The notes under the pieces were generated by a model. It was not told the DNA's origin, ran no database searches, and worked only from the letters and a program-made list of their open reading frames with translations. The translations under genes were made by a program, and so were the position numbers. Below are positions 1 to 7,693 of a stretch of 14,176 nucleotides of DNA, one piece after another; the first letter of the stretch is position 1; each line of letters opens with the position of its first letter. Origin of the DNA: an uncultured Cytophagaceae bacterium (GTDB lineage Bacteria; Bacteroidota; Bacteroidia; Cytophagales; Spirosomataceae); contig CAJCBY010000023.1 in assembly GCA_903960725.1 (NCBI GenBank), positions 1 through 14,176 of the forward strand, in the 5' to 3' direction.

Positions 1-1814
1 CGTCCTATTCTTGGACACTCAATCGCCATCCCGTTGATTCCCTTATTGCGGTTCCTACCCTCCATGGCGCTAAACTAAAGGCATTCGCACGACACGTCAC
101 TTTTCCTGCAGGCTACTGCATCCTAGCATCGAATGAAGTCACGCTGACCGTTACTTCCCTGCCTGCTGCACCGACGCATGCGGTAAAGCTTGTCAAAGCC
201 TGCGTAGGACTCCCCTTTTCGATTAATGCCACTGGTTGCTCCCCCTCCATCACCCTATGGTACAGCGAGACGGGGACTAAAATGGGGGAAGGAAGTCGTT
301 TACCACTACAAGCTACTGACAGTTCTTTTTTTCGGGCATCTTGCATTAAATCAGGTTGTGAAGGACCTTTATCCACTGGGGTTAAAACCGCCCTTTTCCC
401 CATTCCCACGCCCCCACTAAATACTTCTGTAGCCTACTTTTGTTCGGATGTTGTCATTTCATTTCAAGCCAGTGGAGGGTTAAACAATATATGGTATGAA
501 TCAGAGTTAGCTAAATCCAGTGTTAGTACAGCCACGACTTTAGTCTTGAAAGCGATCCAAAATCAGAACCAATCTGATTCACTACTCGTCCGTTTCGCCT
601 CGGTTAAAATAAATGAGTGCGAGAGCGCGCGCACTCCCGTTACCATTCTAATCAAACCTCGCCTAAAACTTCAATCTCTCCTACCTTTTTCATTGACCGG
701 TGAAAAAACGCTGGTGGTGGGTGAGTATTCCGTCGCACAAGGATCCCCGCCCTTTCGCATCACCTATTCTTCCACTGCGAAAAGTGCACTAGGTCCCTTT
801 AGCGCCAGTGGCTACTTAGTCCGAGCCGTCATTGATTCACTTGGCTGCAGTACTAAAGATACTACCCTAGTTAATTATGTACGAAATGGCCCCATCATTC
901 ACCATTTAACAGCGCGCAATGAGACAAATTGCCTGATGAACAATTACCGCATTCGTATTAGTGGCTGCCCACTGAAAACCACAGCATTAAGTACGTCAAA
1001 AACCTTTGAATCCGCGTCTGCAGATTTCATCCTTTCCGGAGGACGTTACACCTTCCTCTGTAACGATGGGGAAACGGATACAATCACAATAGATTTACCT
1101 GTTTTAAAGCACCCTAGTTATGTCCTCCGCAAATCCTTCACAGGTCCCATTTGCGAAGCGGACAGTAGCTCATTGAGCATCTCATTAGATCCTAAAGTCC
1201 AATTCATCGGCTGGGAAAAAGAAGGCCATCTCTTTTCTGAGGAAAAAACAATCACAGGTTTAGTCCCTGCGGGGGAATATGTGAGTGTTTTCAAGGAAAA
1301 CGGCTGCTTTTATCGTTCTGAAAAAATACTTTTAGAGAGACGTCCTAATCCCGTTGCACCTCGCTTAGAAAAAAGCGGATCCTATTTTGTGAAGACGCAA
1401 TCCCAAGGCATACCTGAATGGCTGATTGACCAAAACCGATCCACCGACACCACGTCTTTTCGCAAAATTACGCTGGGTCGCGAATTCTATGTTCGCACAA
1501 AATGGATGTACCAAAGTCTAGCCTGCTTTTCGCCTTACTCTAATGTCATTTATGTGGACAATCCCCCCACGTATGAATTTTCACTCTATCCGAATCCAAA
1601 CCAAGGAATACTAGCCATTGAAATTGCGTATGAGACAAAGGAGGCCCAAATCTATTTATTCGACTTGAAAGGGAAATTACTAGACTCCACAGAAATCAAA
1701 AATTCCAGCAGACGGATGGACTGGGATATATCCCGTTTCCCTGCTGGAATCTATGTACTCAGAATAATCTCGGATGGAATTAGTCAAGAAAAAACTATTC
1801 GTAAATCCCTTTAG
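1..1814 (+). CDS. Large secreted protein with type IX sorting domain, 5'-truncated
   Basis: The reading frame is open from position 3 to the TAG at 1812-1814, giving 603 residues. The true start lies left of the window; the first in-frame ATG, at 282, is internal because coding continues without a break upstream of it. The last 80 or so residues are a T9SS type A sorting domain: the YPNPN box is at residues 529-533 of the visible part, followed by the alternating strand pattern, a PAGIYVLRI segment, and a basic C-terminal end. In this family the domain directs export across the outer membrane and is then removed or used for surface attachment. The upstream part has Ser/Thr-rich, beta-rich stretches with scattered cysteines (such as DSLGCSTKDTT), resembling the Ig-like or adhesin-type repeats of Bacteroidota surface proteins, but I cannot name a domain or substrate. 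Its 3' end overlaps the convergent dehydrogenase gene by 20 bases. Confidence 0.85.
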   Translation, partial: SYSWTLNRHPVDSLIAVPTLHGAKLKAFARHVTFPAGYCILASNEVTLTVTSLPAAPTHAVKLVKACVGLPFSINATGCSPSITLWYSETGTKMGEGSRLPLQATDSSFFRASCIKSGCEGPLSTGVKTALFPIPTPPLNTSVAYFCSDVVISFQASGGLNNIWYESELAKSSVSTATTLVLKAIQNQNQSDSLLVRFASVKINECESARTPVTILIKPRLKLQSLLPFSLTGEKTLVVGEYSVAQGSPPFRITYSSTAKSALGPFSASGYLVRAVIDSLGCSTKDTTLVNYVRNGPIIHHLTARNETNCLMNNYRIRISGCPLKTTALSTSKTFESASADFILSGGRYTFLCNDGETDTITIDLPVLKHPSYVLRKSFTGPICEADSSSLSISLDPKVQFIGWEKEGHLFSEEKTITGLVPAGEYVSVFKENGCFYRSEKILLERRPNPVAPRLEKSGSYFVKTQSQGIPEWLIDQNRSTDTTSFRKITLGREFYVRTKWMYQSLACFSPYSNVIYVDNPPTYEFSLYPNPNQGILAIEIAYETKEAQIYLFDLKGKLLDSTEIKNSSRRMDWDISRFPAGIYVLRIISDGISQEKTIRKSL

Positions 1815-2568
1815 CTATTTTTTCGGAAATAGATTTAGGTGCTAACCAAGCTAGGAAAGCCCCTAACTTATTGATGAAACCCGTAATCACTTCTTGTTTC
1901 TTTGCGAACATGCCATCCACAGCCATCTTTGCCACGCTAGCCGGAGTCATGGTAATCTTCTCTGCCGCTTTACTCGCCTTCTCTGGCAAGTTCGCGCGTT
2001 CATTGAAGTTCGTGGTGGTAGCACCTGGACTCACGGATGTAACGGTAATTCCTTTGTCCTTCCACTCGTGAAATAATCCGCGAGAGAAGTTCAAGACAAA
2101 TACCTTAGACGCTGCGTAAACACTCATCAAAGGAATCGCCTGATACGCCGTTGAACTCGCAATATTCAACACATAGGCCTGGCCTTTCCCAGAAAGCATA
2201 GGATAGAAACGGTAACACAATTCCACCAAGGCATTCATATTGACCTGCATCATTTTCTGGGTTTCCTCGAAGGAATATTTTTCAAATTCTCCCACTAAAC
2301 CATAGCCCGCGTTGTTGACTAAAATACGCAAATCAATCTGCTTCGCTAATACCCACTCATAGATCGTGTTAACAGCGGATGGATCCGCTAAATCAGCCAC
2401 CAAATAATCAACCTCTAGCGAATACTTTTTCTGAATCTCTTCTTTCACCATTTGGAGCTCATAGGAATTCCTAGCGACTAACAAGAGATTATATCCTCTC
2501 TCTGCTAATTGCAGGGCAATTTCTTTTCCAATCCCTTTACTTCCTCCGGTAATGATTGCGTATGACAT
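1795..2568 (-). CDS. Short-chain dehydrogenase/reductase (SDR family)
   Basis: This 257-residue protein is a classical SDR of normal length. The Rossmann nucleotide-binding motif TGGSKGIG is at residues 7-14, and Arg33 after the second strand suggests a preference for NADP(H). The structural NNAG is at 85-88. The catalytic tetrad is complete: Asn110, Ser138, Tyr151 and Lys155 (YAASK), and the PG motif is at 181-182. It resembles the DltE/YqjQ-like group (COG0300) of cytoplasmic oxidoreductases, whose substrates are mostly unknown, so no specific reaction is assigned. A hydrophobic stretch near 235-244 could give loose membrane association. The gene starts only 17 bases beyond the terminator hairpin of the TPR gene, and no clear promoter is visible in the short gap, so it may depend on readthrough or on a promoter inside the upstream gene. 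Its stop codon lies inside the convergent secreted-protein gene. Confidence 0.93.
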   Translation of the reverse strand: MSYAIITGGSKGIGKEIALQLAERGYNLLLVARNSYELQMVKEEIQKKYSLEVDYLVADLADPSAVNTIYEWVLAKQIDLRILVNNAGYGLVGEFEKYSFEETQKMMQVNMNALVELCYRFYPMLSGKGQAYVLNIASSTAYQAIPLMSVYAASKVFVLNFSRGLFHEWKDKGITVTSVSPGATTTNFNERANLPEKASKAAEKITMTPASVAKMAVDGMFAKKQEVITGFINKLGAFLAWLAPKSISEKIAKGIYE

Positions 2569-2584
2569 ATTAGTAGATTAAATG

Positions 2585-2613
2585 AAAAAAGCCGCCCGAT
2601 GAGCAGCTTTTTT
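2585..2613 (-). terminator. Rho-independent terminator after the TPR gene
   Basis: Arms at 2585-2595 and 2603-2613 flank a 7-base loop. Read on the minus strand, all 11 positions pair, including one G-U wobble next to the GC core and six A-U pairs that supply the T-run. On the plus strand the same position would be an A-C mismatch, which fits a minus-strand terminator. It begins 18 bases after the TPR stop codon. Confidence 0.8.
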
Positions 2614-2630
2614 CGATGACTAATTTCAAT

Positions 2631-4322
2631 TTATTTCTTAGGAGCGGCCGCCGCAGGATTCAAATAATCATTGATATCCTTATCATCTGCTTTAATTTCC
2701 TGTGCTTTTGTGAAGTAATCCCTCACTTTGGCATCATCCTTGGTCACCGTTAAATGGTAACCTCCTAAATACTTATATGCTTCAAATAATTGATTCTTAT
2801 CTTCTTTAATAGCCGTTGATTTTTCCTCTCTCAACTTCATTACCGTTTCTAAGAATTTTTCGTAATGCGGCACACCTAACCATTTCGTTCCTGTATAGTC
2901 GATCAAGTTATTTGCACGCGCACGGTTGATATAGAATGGAGGCCATTTTTCGTTTACAGCAATCGCTTTCGCAAAAAGAGTATCTGCTTTCATCGCGATT
3001 AATGGACGATTTAACGTATCTGCTCTCGGAGTAAATGCTGCTACAAAGTAATAATCCATGGCTGCTTTAAAGTAGTCCCCAGATCCAACTGCCTGGTTTT
3101 TCTTTTGCTTCCACTCGATTCCGCCTAATGCTGCTACTGCCGCATCGCTATAACGCTTTTGCTTGTAACGGATATCATGGATAATGTTATACACGTTGTT
3201 GTTCGTATCTAAAGGGGCAGCACGCTCTAGGTAACTGATTGCCAAAGAGTCTTTACCCAATCCTTGGTATCCTTTACCAAAGTACAAATCATCCATGTAA
3301 TAGGGTTTTACCCCTGATCGAACCATACCCTCTAAGTTGTCAATCCCTTGTTGGTAGTTCTTCATCTCCACATGAGAATAACCGCGCATACGGTAAATGT
3401 CATTGTCTTTCACCCCTTTCTTATCTGCCTCATCTGTGTACTTCATAGCACCTTCAAAATCTTGAGACAAGAATAATAATTTCGCCGTTTCCAAAGTCAC
3501 CTCAGGAGTAGCCTCTGCTTTCTCTAAATATTTTCTGAAATAACGAGACGCATTTTTGTATTGGCTACCTACGATTAAATACTCGCCATAACGCTTGTGT
3601 GCTGGCGCATAGTTTGAATCTAGATCGATAGCCTCCTTGTAACGAGCTTGTGTTTCACGGTAGTTTTTACCACGTAAAAAGACGGTACCGATTTTCACTT
3701 TCGCCTTTACATTTCTAGGATCTTGTAATAAAGCTTGCTCATAAGAAGAAACAGCATTACCTCCGTCGTTCTTGATTAAGAACGCATCACCACGAACAAT
3801 CATTTGCTCCGCATTAGGTCCTTTTTTCGTTTTCTCTAACATTAAGTCAATTAAACGGATCGCCTCAGCTGGATCATTATTGTGTGCATTGAATTCCGGA
3901 TCGCGCCCTAATTTGTAGAACATGGTATACGCCTCAGCGATACGGTGAAGTACATCTCCATTCTTGTATTTTGTTTCGGACAAAATACGGTCAAAATCAG
4001 CTTTCGCTTCATTCACCTTGTTTTGGCCTACTTTAATAGAAGCTAAACCGATTTGATTTAAATAGTTTTTAGGATCTGCAGCTATTCCTTTTTTGAAAGC
4101 ATCCTCAGCTGCAGCCCAATCTCTGCGAGTTAAGTTATAATACCCTAAGAAATAATAGTTTTCACCTGTAGGAGCTGAAGTAACCAAGCCTTCAAATACT
4201 TGTTTAGCTCTACTCGGTTGATCGCGATCGATAAAGTGTAATCCCTCTGCGATAGTTTGTCCCATTGCCATATTGGTGATCAGTAAACTCACAGCCAATA
4301 TCCACGATTTCATTTTCTTCAT
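2631..4322 (-). CDS. Secreted tetratricopeptide-repeat protein
   Basis: The 563-residue product starts with a Sec signal peptide: basic MKKMK, a hydrophobic core to about residue 18, and likely cleavage after AMG at residue 21, just before Gln22. The mature protein is largely tandem TPR helical hairpins, recognised by the spaced A/G-Y-A-F-P pattern. Clear units lie near residues 37-86 (DWAAAEDAFKKGIAADPKN), 186-240 (two units), 255-300, 315-372 and 445-460. TPR arrays are protein-binding scaffolds, so a periplasmic adaptor role is likely; no catalytic motif is visible. The C-terminus is a short Ala/Pro/Lys tail. It is the last gene of the block containing the PstS-like protein and the Ton motor and ends at a terminator. 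A 152-base gap upstream, with a candidate -7 box at 4419-4426, leaves room for its own promoter. The partner protein is unknown. Confidence 0.88.
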   Translation of the reverse strand: MKKMKSWILAVSLLITNMAMGQTIAEGLHFIDRDQPSRAKQVFEGLVTSAPTGENYYFLGYYNLTRRDWAAAEDAFKKGIAADPKNYLNQIGLASIKVGQNKVNEAKADFDRILSETKYKNGDVLHRIAEAYTMFYKLGRDPEFNAHNNDPAEAIRLIDLMLEKTKKGPNAEQMIVRGDAFLIKNDGGNAVSSYEQALLQDPRNVKAKVKIGTVFLRGKNYRETQARYKEAIDLDSNYAPAHKRYGEYLIVGSQYKNASRYFRKYLEKAEATPEVTLETAKLLFLSQDFEGAMKYTDEADKKGVKDNDIYRMRGYSHVEMKNYQQGIDNLEGMVRSGVKPYYMDDLYFGKGYQGLGKDSLAISYLERAAPLDTNNNVYNIIHDIRYKQKRYSDAAVAALGGIEWKQKKNQAVGSGDYFKAAMDYYFVAAFTPRADTLNRPLIAMKADTLFAKAIAVNEKWPPFYINRARANNLIDYTGTKWLGVPHYEKFLETVMKLREEKSTAIKEDKNQLFEAYKYLGGYHLTVTKDDAKVRDYFTKAQEIKADDKDINDYLNPAAAAPKK

Positions 4323-4418
4323 TTTGTTATTTTAATTAATAGCTTTCAATCCTTTTCTTAGGCATTGAACAACGAATTGTCCAATTATTTACACATAACT
4401 TTAAATTGGTAAGAACAA

Positions 4419-4426
4419 CAAAAATA
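4419..4426 (-). promoter_or_regulatory. Possible -7 promoter box for the TPR gene
   Basis: On the minus strand these bases read TATTTTTG, matching the Bacteroidota -7 consensus TAnnTTTG, about 97 bases before the TPR start codon. No TTG -33 element is found at the usual 17-23 base distance, and the area is AT-rich, so a chance match is quite possible. Confidence 0.3.
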
Positions 4427-4474
4427 AAAACAATCTTCTATTTTCCCTACTTTAAGCCGAATAAAAATGCACCA

Positions 4475-5380
4475 TTAGTTAATTTGGTAGGTGCGAATCG
4501 TGATAGGTCGGGTCAAGGGTATAAGGCCTGCCTTCAAAACAATTAATTGACCTAAATCCCCTGAAACATAATTTAAGAATCCTGTTCCTAATCCTTGGTG
4601 AGCCTCTTTAATAATATACTTTATCTCCCGTCTCAAAGGATACTTTTTCAACGCTAAATTATAGCCAAAAGGTTGAGTATAAGGCATTCCTTTCCCCTCC
4701 GCAACGGACATCACATGTACTGAACGAATAAAGCCTAACGAAGTAGGATTATCCCCATCGCTTATCCAATTAGAACCTACAATACCAATGGCATTCGGGT
4801 CATTCTTAACTTGTTTAATTACCTCAGGATTAGAACCCGCTGCTACTACATGCAGTTTCTGCTCACTTGAAATTTGTAATTTATCGATCAAAAATTTAAG
4901 ATTACTTGAGTTCGCCTTATCCACCACCAGTGTATACTTACCGGAAGATCCCACCATCATTTCCTTCAATTCAGCTAGGGTAATCAAGGTGTCACCTGAA
5001 GATTTATTCGCTAACAAAGCGATGCCATCGGCGGCTATATTAAAACTGCGGTAAGTGATGGCTTCCCGAGTGAAAATTTCTTTTTCTTTGGCTGTCAAAT
5101 CACGCGTCACCACCACCCCGCGAATCTTGTCATTCAACATATCAGCAATGACTTCATTCTCCGGACTGAATTTATAATTGATTTTCGCGTATTTATACTG
5201 CTCTTGAAAAGCGGTCTTCTCCGCCTTCATTAGGGGCTCAAAGGACTCATCCACCCCCAAGGTAATTTCTCCTACGGTCGCAGAATCAGTCGGCCCCTCC
5301 TTTTTATCCGTCGAGCATTGAAAAAAACAAAGTCCAAGAAGGACTAAACTAATATTTCTGGTATTCTTCATCATCTTCAT
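4475..5380 (-). CDS. PstS-like substrate-binding lipoprotein
   Basis: From the chosen start the product has 301 residues. It has the layout of a periplasmic binding protein of the PstS type (PBP_like_2): a first lobe beginning GEITLGVDESFEPL (38-51), a VTRDLTAKEKEIF segment (91-103) equivalent to the SRxL..eE region of PstS, the lobe crossover near 150-200, and a C-terminal GFLNYVSGDLGQLIVLKAGLIPL pattern (267-289) typical of the family. The N-terminus has a signal sequence and then Cys22 followed by polar STDKKE, so it is probably a lipoprotein, although FFQC is a poor lipobox. The frame is open back to 5473, but that extension has no signal peptide character. ATG codons at 5380, 5374 and 5371 are all plausible; each overlaps the small membrane-protein gene (by 32 to 23 bases), suggesting translational coupling. 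No pstCAB genes are near, and the phosphate-ligand signatures are weak, so the ligand is unknown. Confidence 0.82.
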   Translation of the reverse strand: MKMMKNTRNISLVLLGLCFFQCSTDKKEGPTDSATVGEITLGVDESFEPLMKAEKTAFQEQYKYAKINYKFSPENEVIADMLNDKIRGVVVTRDLTAKEKEIFTREAITYRSFNIAADGIALLANKSSGDTLITLAELKEMMVGSSGKYTLVVDKANSSNLKFLIDKLQISSEQKLHVVAAGSNPEVIKQVKNDPNAIGIVGSNWISDGDNPTSLGFIRSVHVMSVAEGKGMPYTQPFGYNLALKKYPLRREIKYIIKEAHQGLGTGFLNYVSGDLGQLIVLKAGLIPLTRPITIRTYQIN

Positions 5381-5591
5381 CGGTAGCGTTATAATAGGTG
5401 TAGGCTCTCCACATTCGAAACAAGCCGTAAACCATAAATAGTAATCCAAACAAAACAATGGTAGGCACCCCAAAATAAGTGCCTAATTCAAATTCCGAAA
5501 AAAAGGCAACGTACAAACCTAAAAGAAAGTACGCCAATGCAACAATCAAACGAAATCCAACATTAATCCAAACAGCGATAGGTCTTTTCAT
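5349..5591 (-). CDS. Small two-helix inner-membrane protein
   Basis: This 80-residue protein has two predicted membrane helices at about residues 11-31 and 42-60, joined by a short loop (SEFELGTYFG). A positively charged N-terminus (MKR) and a basic RMWR after helix 2 suggest that both ends are cytoplasmic. The last 12 residues or so are strongly acidic (DEDDEE). I do not recognise a named family. The gene is supported by sound membrane-protein composition, a start codon preceded by an A-rich AAAGAAA stretch as expected in Bacteroidota, and tight packing: its 3' end overlaps the start of the PstS-like gene. The start lies 7 bases beyond the T-run of the terminator after tonB, so its expression may depend on readthrough or on a promoter inside tonB. 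A role as a partner of the PstS-like protein or the Ton motor is inference only. Confidence 0.75.
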   Translation of the reverse strand: MKRPIAVWINVGFRLIVALAYFLLGLYVAFFSEFELGTYFGVPTIVLFGLLFMVYGLFRMWRAYTYYNATDEDDEEYQKY

Positions 5592-5597
5592 TTTCTT

Positions 5598-5638
5598 TAA
5601 AAAAACAGACCTGCTAAAAATACATTCAGCAGGTCTGT
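5598..5638 (-). terminator. Strong rho-independent terminator after tonB
   Basis: A perfect 11-base-pair stem (5605-5615 with 5628-5638; core ACAGACCTGCT) has a 12-base loop and, on the minus strand, is followed by a run of seven T (5598-5604). It begins 22 bases after the tonB stop codon. Only 7 bases separate the T-run from the start codon of the next gene on the same strand, so it may act as a partial terminator or attenuator that sets the ratio of the motor genes to the downstream genes. Confidence 0.92.
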
Positions 5639-5659
5639 CTATGATTAATCGTTTTACTC

Positions 5660-6478
5660 TTATTCAGATAAAACGAACGTAATTGGTTGCGTAAAACGAG
5701 ATCTAACAGCGCGACCAGATTGCTTACCAGGATTCCATCTTGGCATTGACTTGATCACACGTACAGCTTCCTCATCACATCCGAAACCTACTCCCTTCAA
5801 GACTTGTACGTCTTGAACAGAACCGTCCGTGTTAACAACGAAAGAGACGAATACTCTACCACCTACGTTTGCACGTTGAGCAGCAGAAGGGTATTTTAAC
5901 GTTTTATTCAAGAAACGACCCCATGCACCCGGACCTCCAGGGAACTCTGCTTGTTGCTCTACAGCTGTGAAGATTTCATCTTCAGCTGGCTTCGGAGGCT
6001 CAACAGGCTCAGCACCTTTCGCATCTGGATCTACTGGTGGCTCGTATGTTTCAGTTTCACCCTTTACCGTTTCAGACGCCGTATTTCCTCTTACCTCTTC
6101 AGGTGGAGGCTCTGGCTTCGTTACTTCCTCATCATGCTTGATTTCAGGAGGTAAGAATTTCGTCGTAGTCACCTTAGGAATTTCCTTGGGTGGTGGGGGT
6201 GGTGGCGGTGGAGGCAACTCAACCTTTTTAGGTGGAGCAGGCTTGTCCAATTTCATTACTTCAGCAGTCACCTCAGTCTTATCTTCTGCAGCGGCAGTTA
6301 ACTGTTTCCAGAAAGCTGCTAACAAAAGAGCACCGACAAAGAGTGCAGAGCCTAGTAATACGGACCGCTTCATTACTTTAGGATACGTCTTTCTTAAAAC
6401 GAAGGCACCGAATTCACGGTTCTTGTTTTTGAAGATAATATCGTCCAAAGTAGCATCTTGGCTTATTACTTGTGACAT
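5660..6478 (-). CDS. tonB: Energy transducer TonB
   Basis: TonB spans the periplasm and passes energy from the ExbB-ExbD motor to outer-membrane transporters. This 272-residue protein has a cytoplasmic N-terminal segment of about 37 residues with NREFGAFVLRKTYPK (19-34 region), a signature I associate with Bacteroidota TonB proteins. A single membrane helix follows at about 38-57. A long Pro/Glu/Lys-rich periplasmic linker includes nine consecutive prolines (89-97). The C-terminal TonB_C domain covers about 190-271: YPSAAQRANVGGRVFVSFVV, then DGSVQDVQVLKG, and the RWNPGKQSGRAV segment. The membrane helix lacks the histidine seen in E. coli TonB. It is the last gene before a strong terminator and follows the second exbD by 34 bases, so all four motor genes form one transcription unit. 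Confidence 0.96.
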   Translation of the reverse strand: MSQVISQDATLDDIIFKNKNREFGAFVLRKTYPKVMKRSVLLGSALFVGALLLAAFWKQLTAAAEDKTEVTAEVMKLDKPAPPKKVELPPPPPPPPPKEIPKVTTTKFLPPEIKHDEEVTKPEPPPEEVRGNTASETVKGETETYEPPVDPDAKGAEPVEPPKPAEDEIFTAVEQQAEFPGGPGAWGRFLNKTLKYPSAAQRANVGGRVFVSFVVNTDGSVQDVQVLKGVGFGCDEEAVRVIKSMPRWNPGKQSGRAVRSRFTQPITFVLSE

Positions 6479-6512
6479 AATATTCGTTTAATTTAAAATT
6501 AATTTAATAAGC

Positions 6513-7031
6513 TTATTTTCCTGATCGTTTAATCAATGCTTCCGTATCCGGATCGATTTCCAATAAAGCATAACGCTTGTTATTCGTAATCGCACATTCA
6601 TCAAGCATGTCAATCATATTGCGGTATTTCGCATTTTTGGTTGGCTTGATTACGATAGTAAAATTATTACCCACTTTCGCTTTCAGATCCGCGATAACCT
6701 TGCGAATTCCTGTCTCCGAATAGTTAGTAACTTGCATTACTGTACCTGCTTCTGTAGGAATACCTTGGTAGTAATACACCTTATTCTCATCTGGACACAC
6801 GGTAAGTGTTTCCGATAATTTTACAGGTGATGTTTCCTTGGTATCCGTTTTATCAGGCATGTTTAATTGCATGGTAACGGGCTTTGCTAACGTCGTTGTT
6901 AACATAAAGAAAGTAATCAAAAGGAAGCCTAAGTCCACCATGGGTGTCATGTCGATTTTGGTCGACATTTTCTTACTACGCTTCTTTCCGCCGCCTTTCT
7001 TCCCGCCACCGGAGCTATCTATTTCTGCCAT
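6513..7031 (-). CDS. exbD: Biopolymer transporter ExbD, second copy
   Basis: This 172-residue ExbD/TolR-family protein is a proton-channel subunit of the Ton motor. A Gly/Lys-rich cytoplasmic N-terminus (about 1-25; GGGKKGGGKKRSKK) leads into the hallmark IDMTPMVDLGFLLITFFML helix at 26-44, with the conserved proton-carrying aspartate at Asp33. The periplasmic part (about 50-172) has the ExbD fold, ending FTIVIKPTKNAKYRNMIDMLDECAI and a short LLEID segment. It is about 30 residues longer than E. coli ExbD (141). It lies 25 bases downstream of the first exbD and 34 bases upstream of tonB. The two copies differ clearly in sequence and are not a recent duplication. They probably form a mixed dimer inside an ExbB pentamer, but that is inference. 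Confidence 0.95.
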   Translation of the reverse strand: MAEIDSSGGGKKGGGKKRSKKMSTKIDMTPMVDLGFLLITFFMLTTTLAKPVTMQLNMPDKTDTKETSPVKLSETLTVCPDENKVYYYQGIPTEAGTVMQVTNYSETGIRKVIADLKAKVGNNFTIVIKPTKNAKYRNMIDMLDECAITNNKRYALLEIDPDTEALIKRSGK

Positions 7032-7056
7032 TTCTTTTCGTAATTAAAATGAAAAC

Positions 7057-7656
7057 TTATTTCGGTTTATTTTCCGGACCAGTTACTAATTGGAAGATGT
7101 TAATATTCTGAGCTTGCAAAGTACCGATGATATCAGCAAATACTTTGTAGTTCGAATTTTGATCTCCTTTAATAGCAACTTTCAATTCTGGATTAGACAA
7201 TTTCGCATAACCCACCCAATACGATAATTCGTTGTTAGATGAATCAATTGGAATTCCCTTGCTTAGCTTCTTAGCATCTGCAGGTTTCATATTTAACACC
7301 TGACGCATTGCTCCTAGAGGATAGCCTACGATTTCTGAAGCCATAAAGTTCTTCTTCATCTCAGCTGTTACAGCGATACCATAGCGATTAGCCATACGCT
7401 CTAACATAAACTCACGAGCCATTTGATCATCAGTTGCCAAATAAACGCCACCTTCAGGTGAAACACTAACCATTAGCATTCCATCTTTAATATTCAAAGG
7501 TTTCTCTGAAATAGAAGATGGAGGGGTGATCGTAACAGCCTCTTCTGGACGGAACTTCGCGGTTAACATGAAGAACGTCAAAAGAAGGAAAGCCACGTCA
7601 CACATCGCTGTCATGTCGAGTGAGACACTTTGTCGTTTAGCTTTAACTTTTGGCAT
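7057..7656 (-). CDS. exbD: Biopolymer transporter ExbD, first copy, with enlarged periplasmic domain
   Basis: This 199-residue ExbD/TolR-family subunit has a short cytoplasmic N-terminus (MPKVKAKRQS) and one membrane helix, SLDMTAMCDVAFLLLTFFML (12-31), with the conserved protonatable aspartate at Asp20. The periplasmic domain carries an extra segment of about 70 residues (roughly 85-155, including YGIAVTAEM and GIPIDSSNNELSYWVGY). After it the usual ExbD ending resumes: LKVAIKGDQNSNYKVFADIIGTLQAQNI (158-185). The extra segment makes it nearly 60 residues longer than E. coli ExbD. It lies 67 bases after exbB and 25 bases before the second exbD. The insert may contact TonB, the peptidoglycan or the other ExbD; no such contact can be read from the sequence. 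Confidence 0.94.
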   Translation of the reverse strand: MPKVKAKRQSVSLDMTAMCDVAFLLLTFFMLTAKFRPEEAVTITPPSSISEKPLNIKDGMLMVSVSPEGGVYLATDDQMAREFMLERMANRYGIAVTAEMKKNFMASEIVGYPLGAMRQVLNMKPADAKKLSKGIPIDSSNNELSYWVGYAKLSNPELKVAIKGDQNSNYKVFADIIGTLQAQNINIFQLVTGPENKPK

Positions 7657-7693
7657 AACAATTATTTTTTGAACGGTGAATAAAATTGAATGA

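Noticed and set aside
113..409. 98-codon minus-strand frame opposite the secreted protein
   Set aside because: The plus-strand frame continues from the window edge through to a T9SS domain, so the minus-strand frame is not needed and shows no family features.
4381..4409. Inverted repeat CCAATT / AATTGG as a terminator after the PstS-like gene
   Set aside because: The stem has only 6 pairs, mostly A-T, with a 17-base loop and no T-run after it on the minus strand.
5381..5473. 31-residue N-terminal extension of the PstS-like protein
   Set aside because: It would lie wholly inside the small membrane-protein gene and would bury the lipoprotein signal peptide; ATG 5380 or just after fits better.
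6191..6217. GGN-rich run resembling a simple repeat
   Set aside because: It encodes the TonB polyproline tract in frame with mixed codons, so it is coding and not a separate repeat element.
5967..6491. Long plus-strand open frame opposite tonB with a poly-glycine run
   Set aside because: It is the mirror of the TonB proline-rich linker; tonB has clear domains, and this frame has no recognisable protein features.
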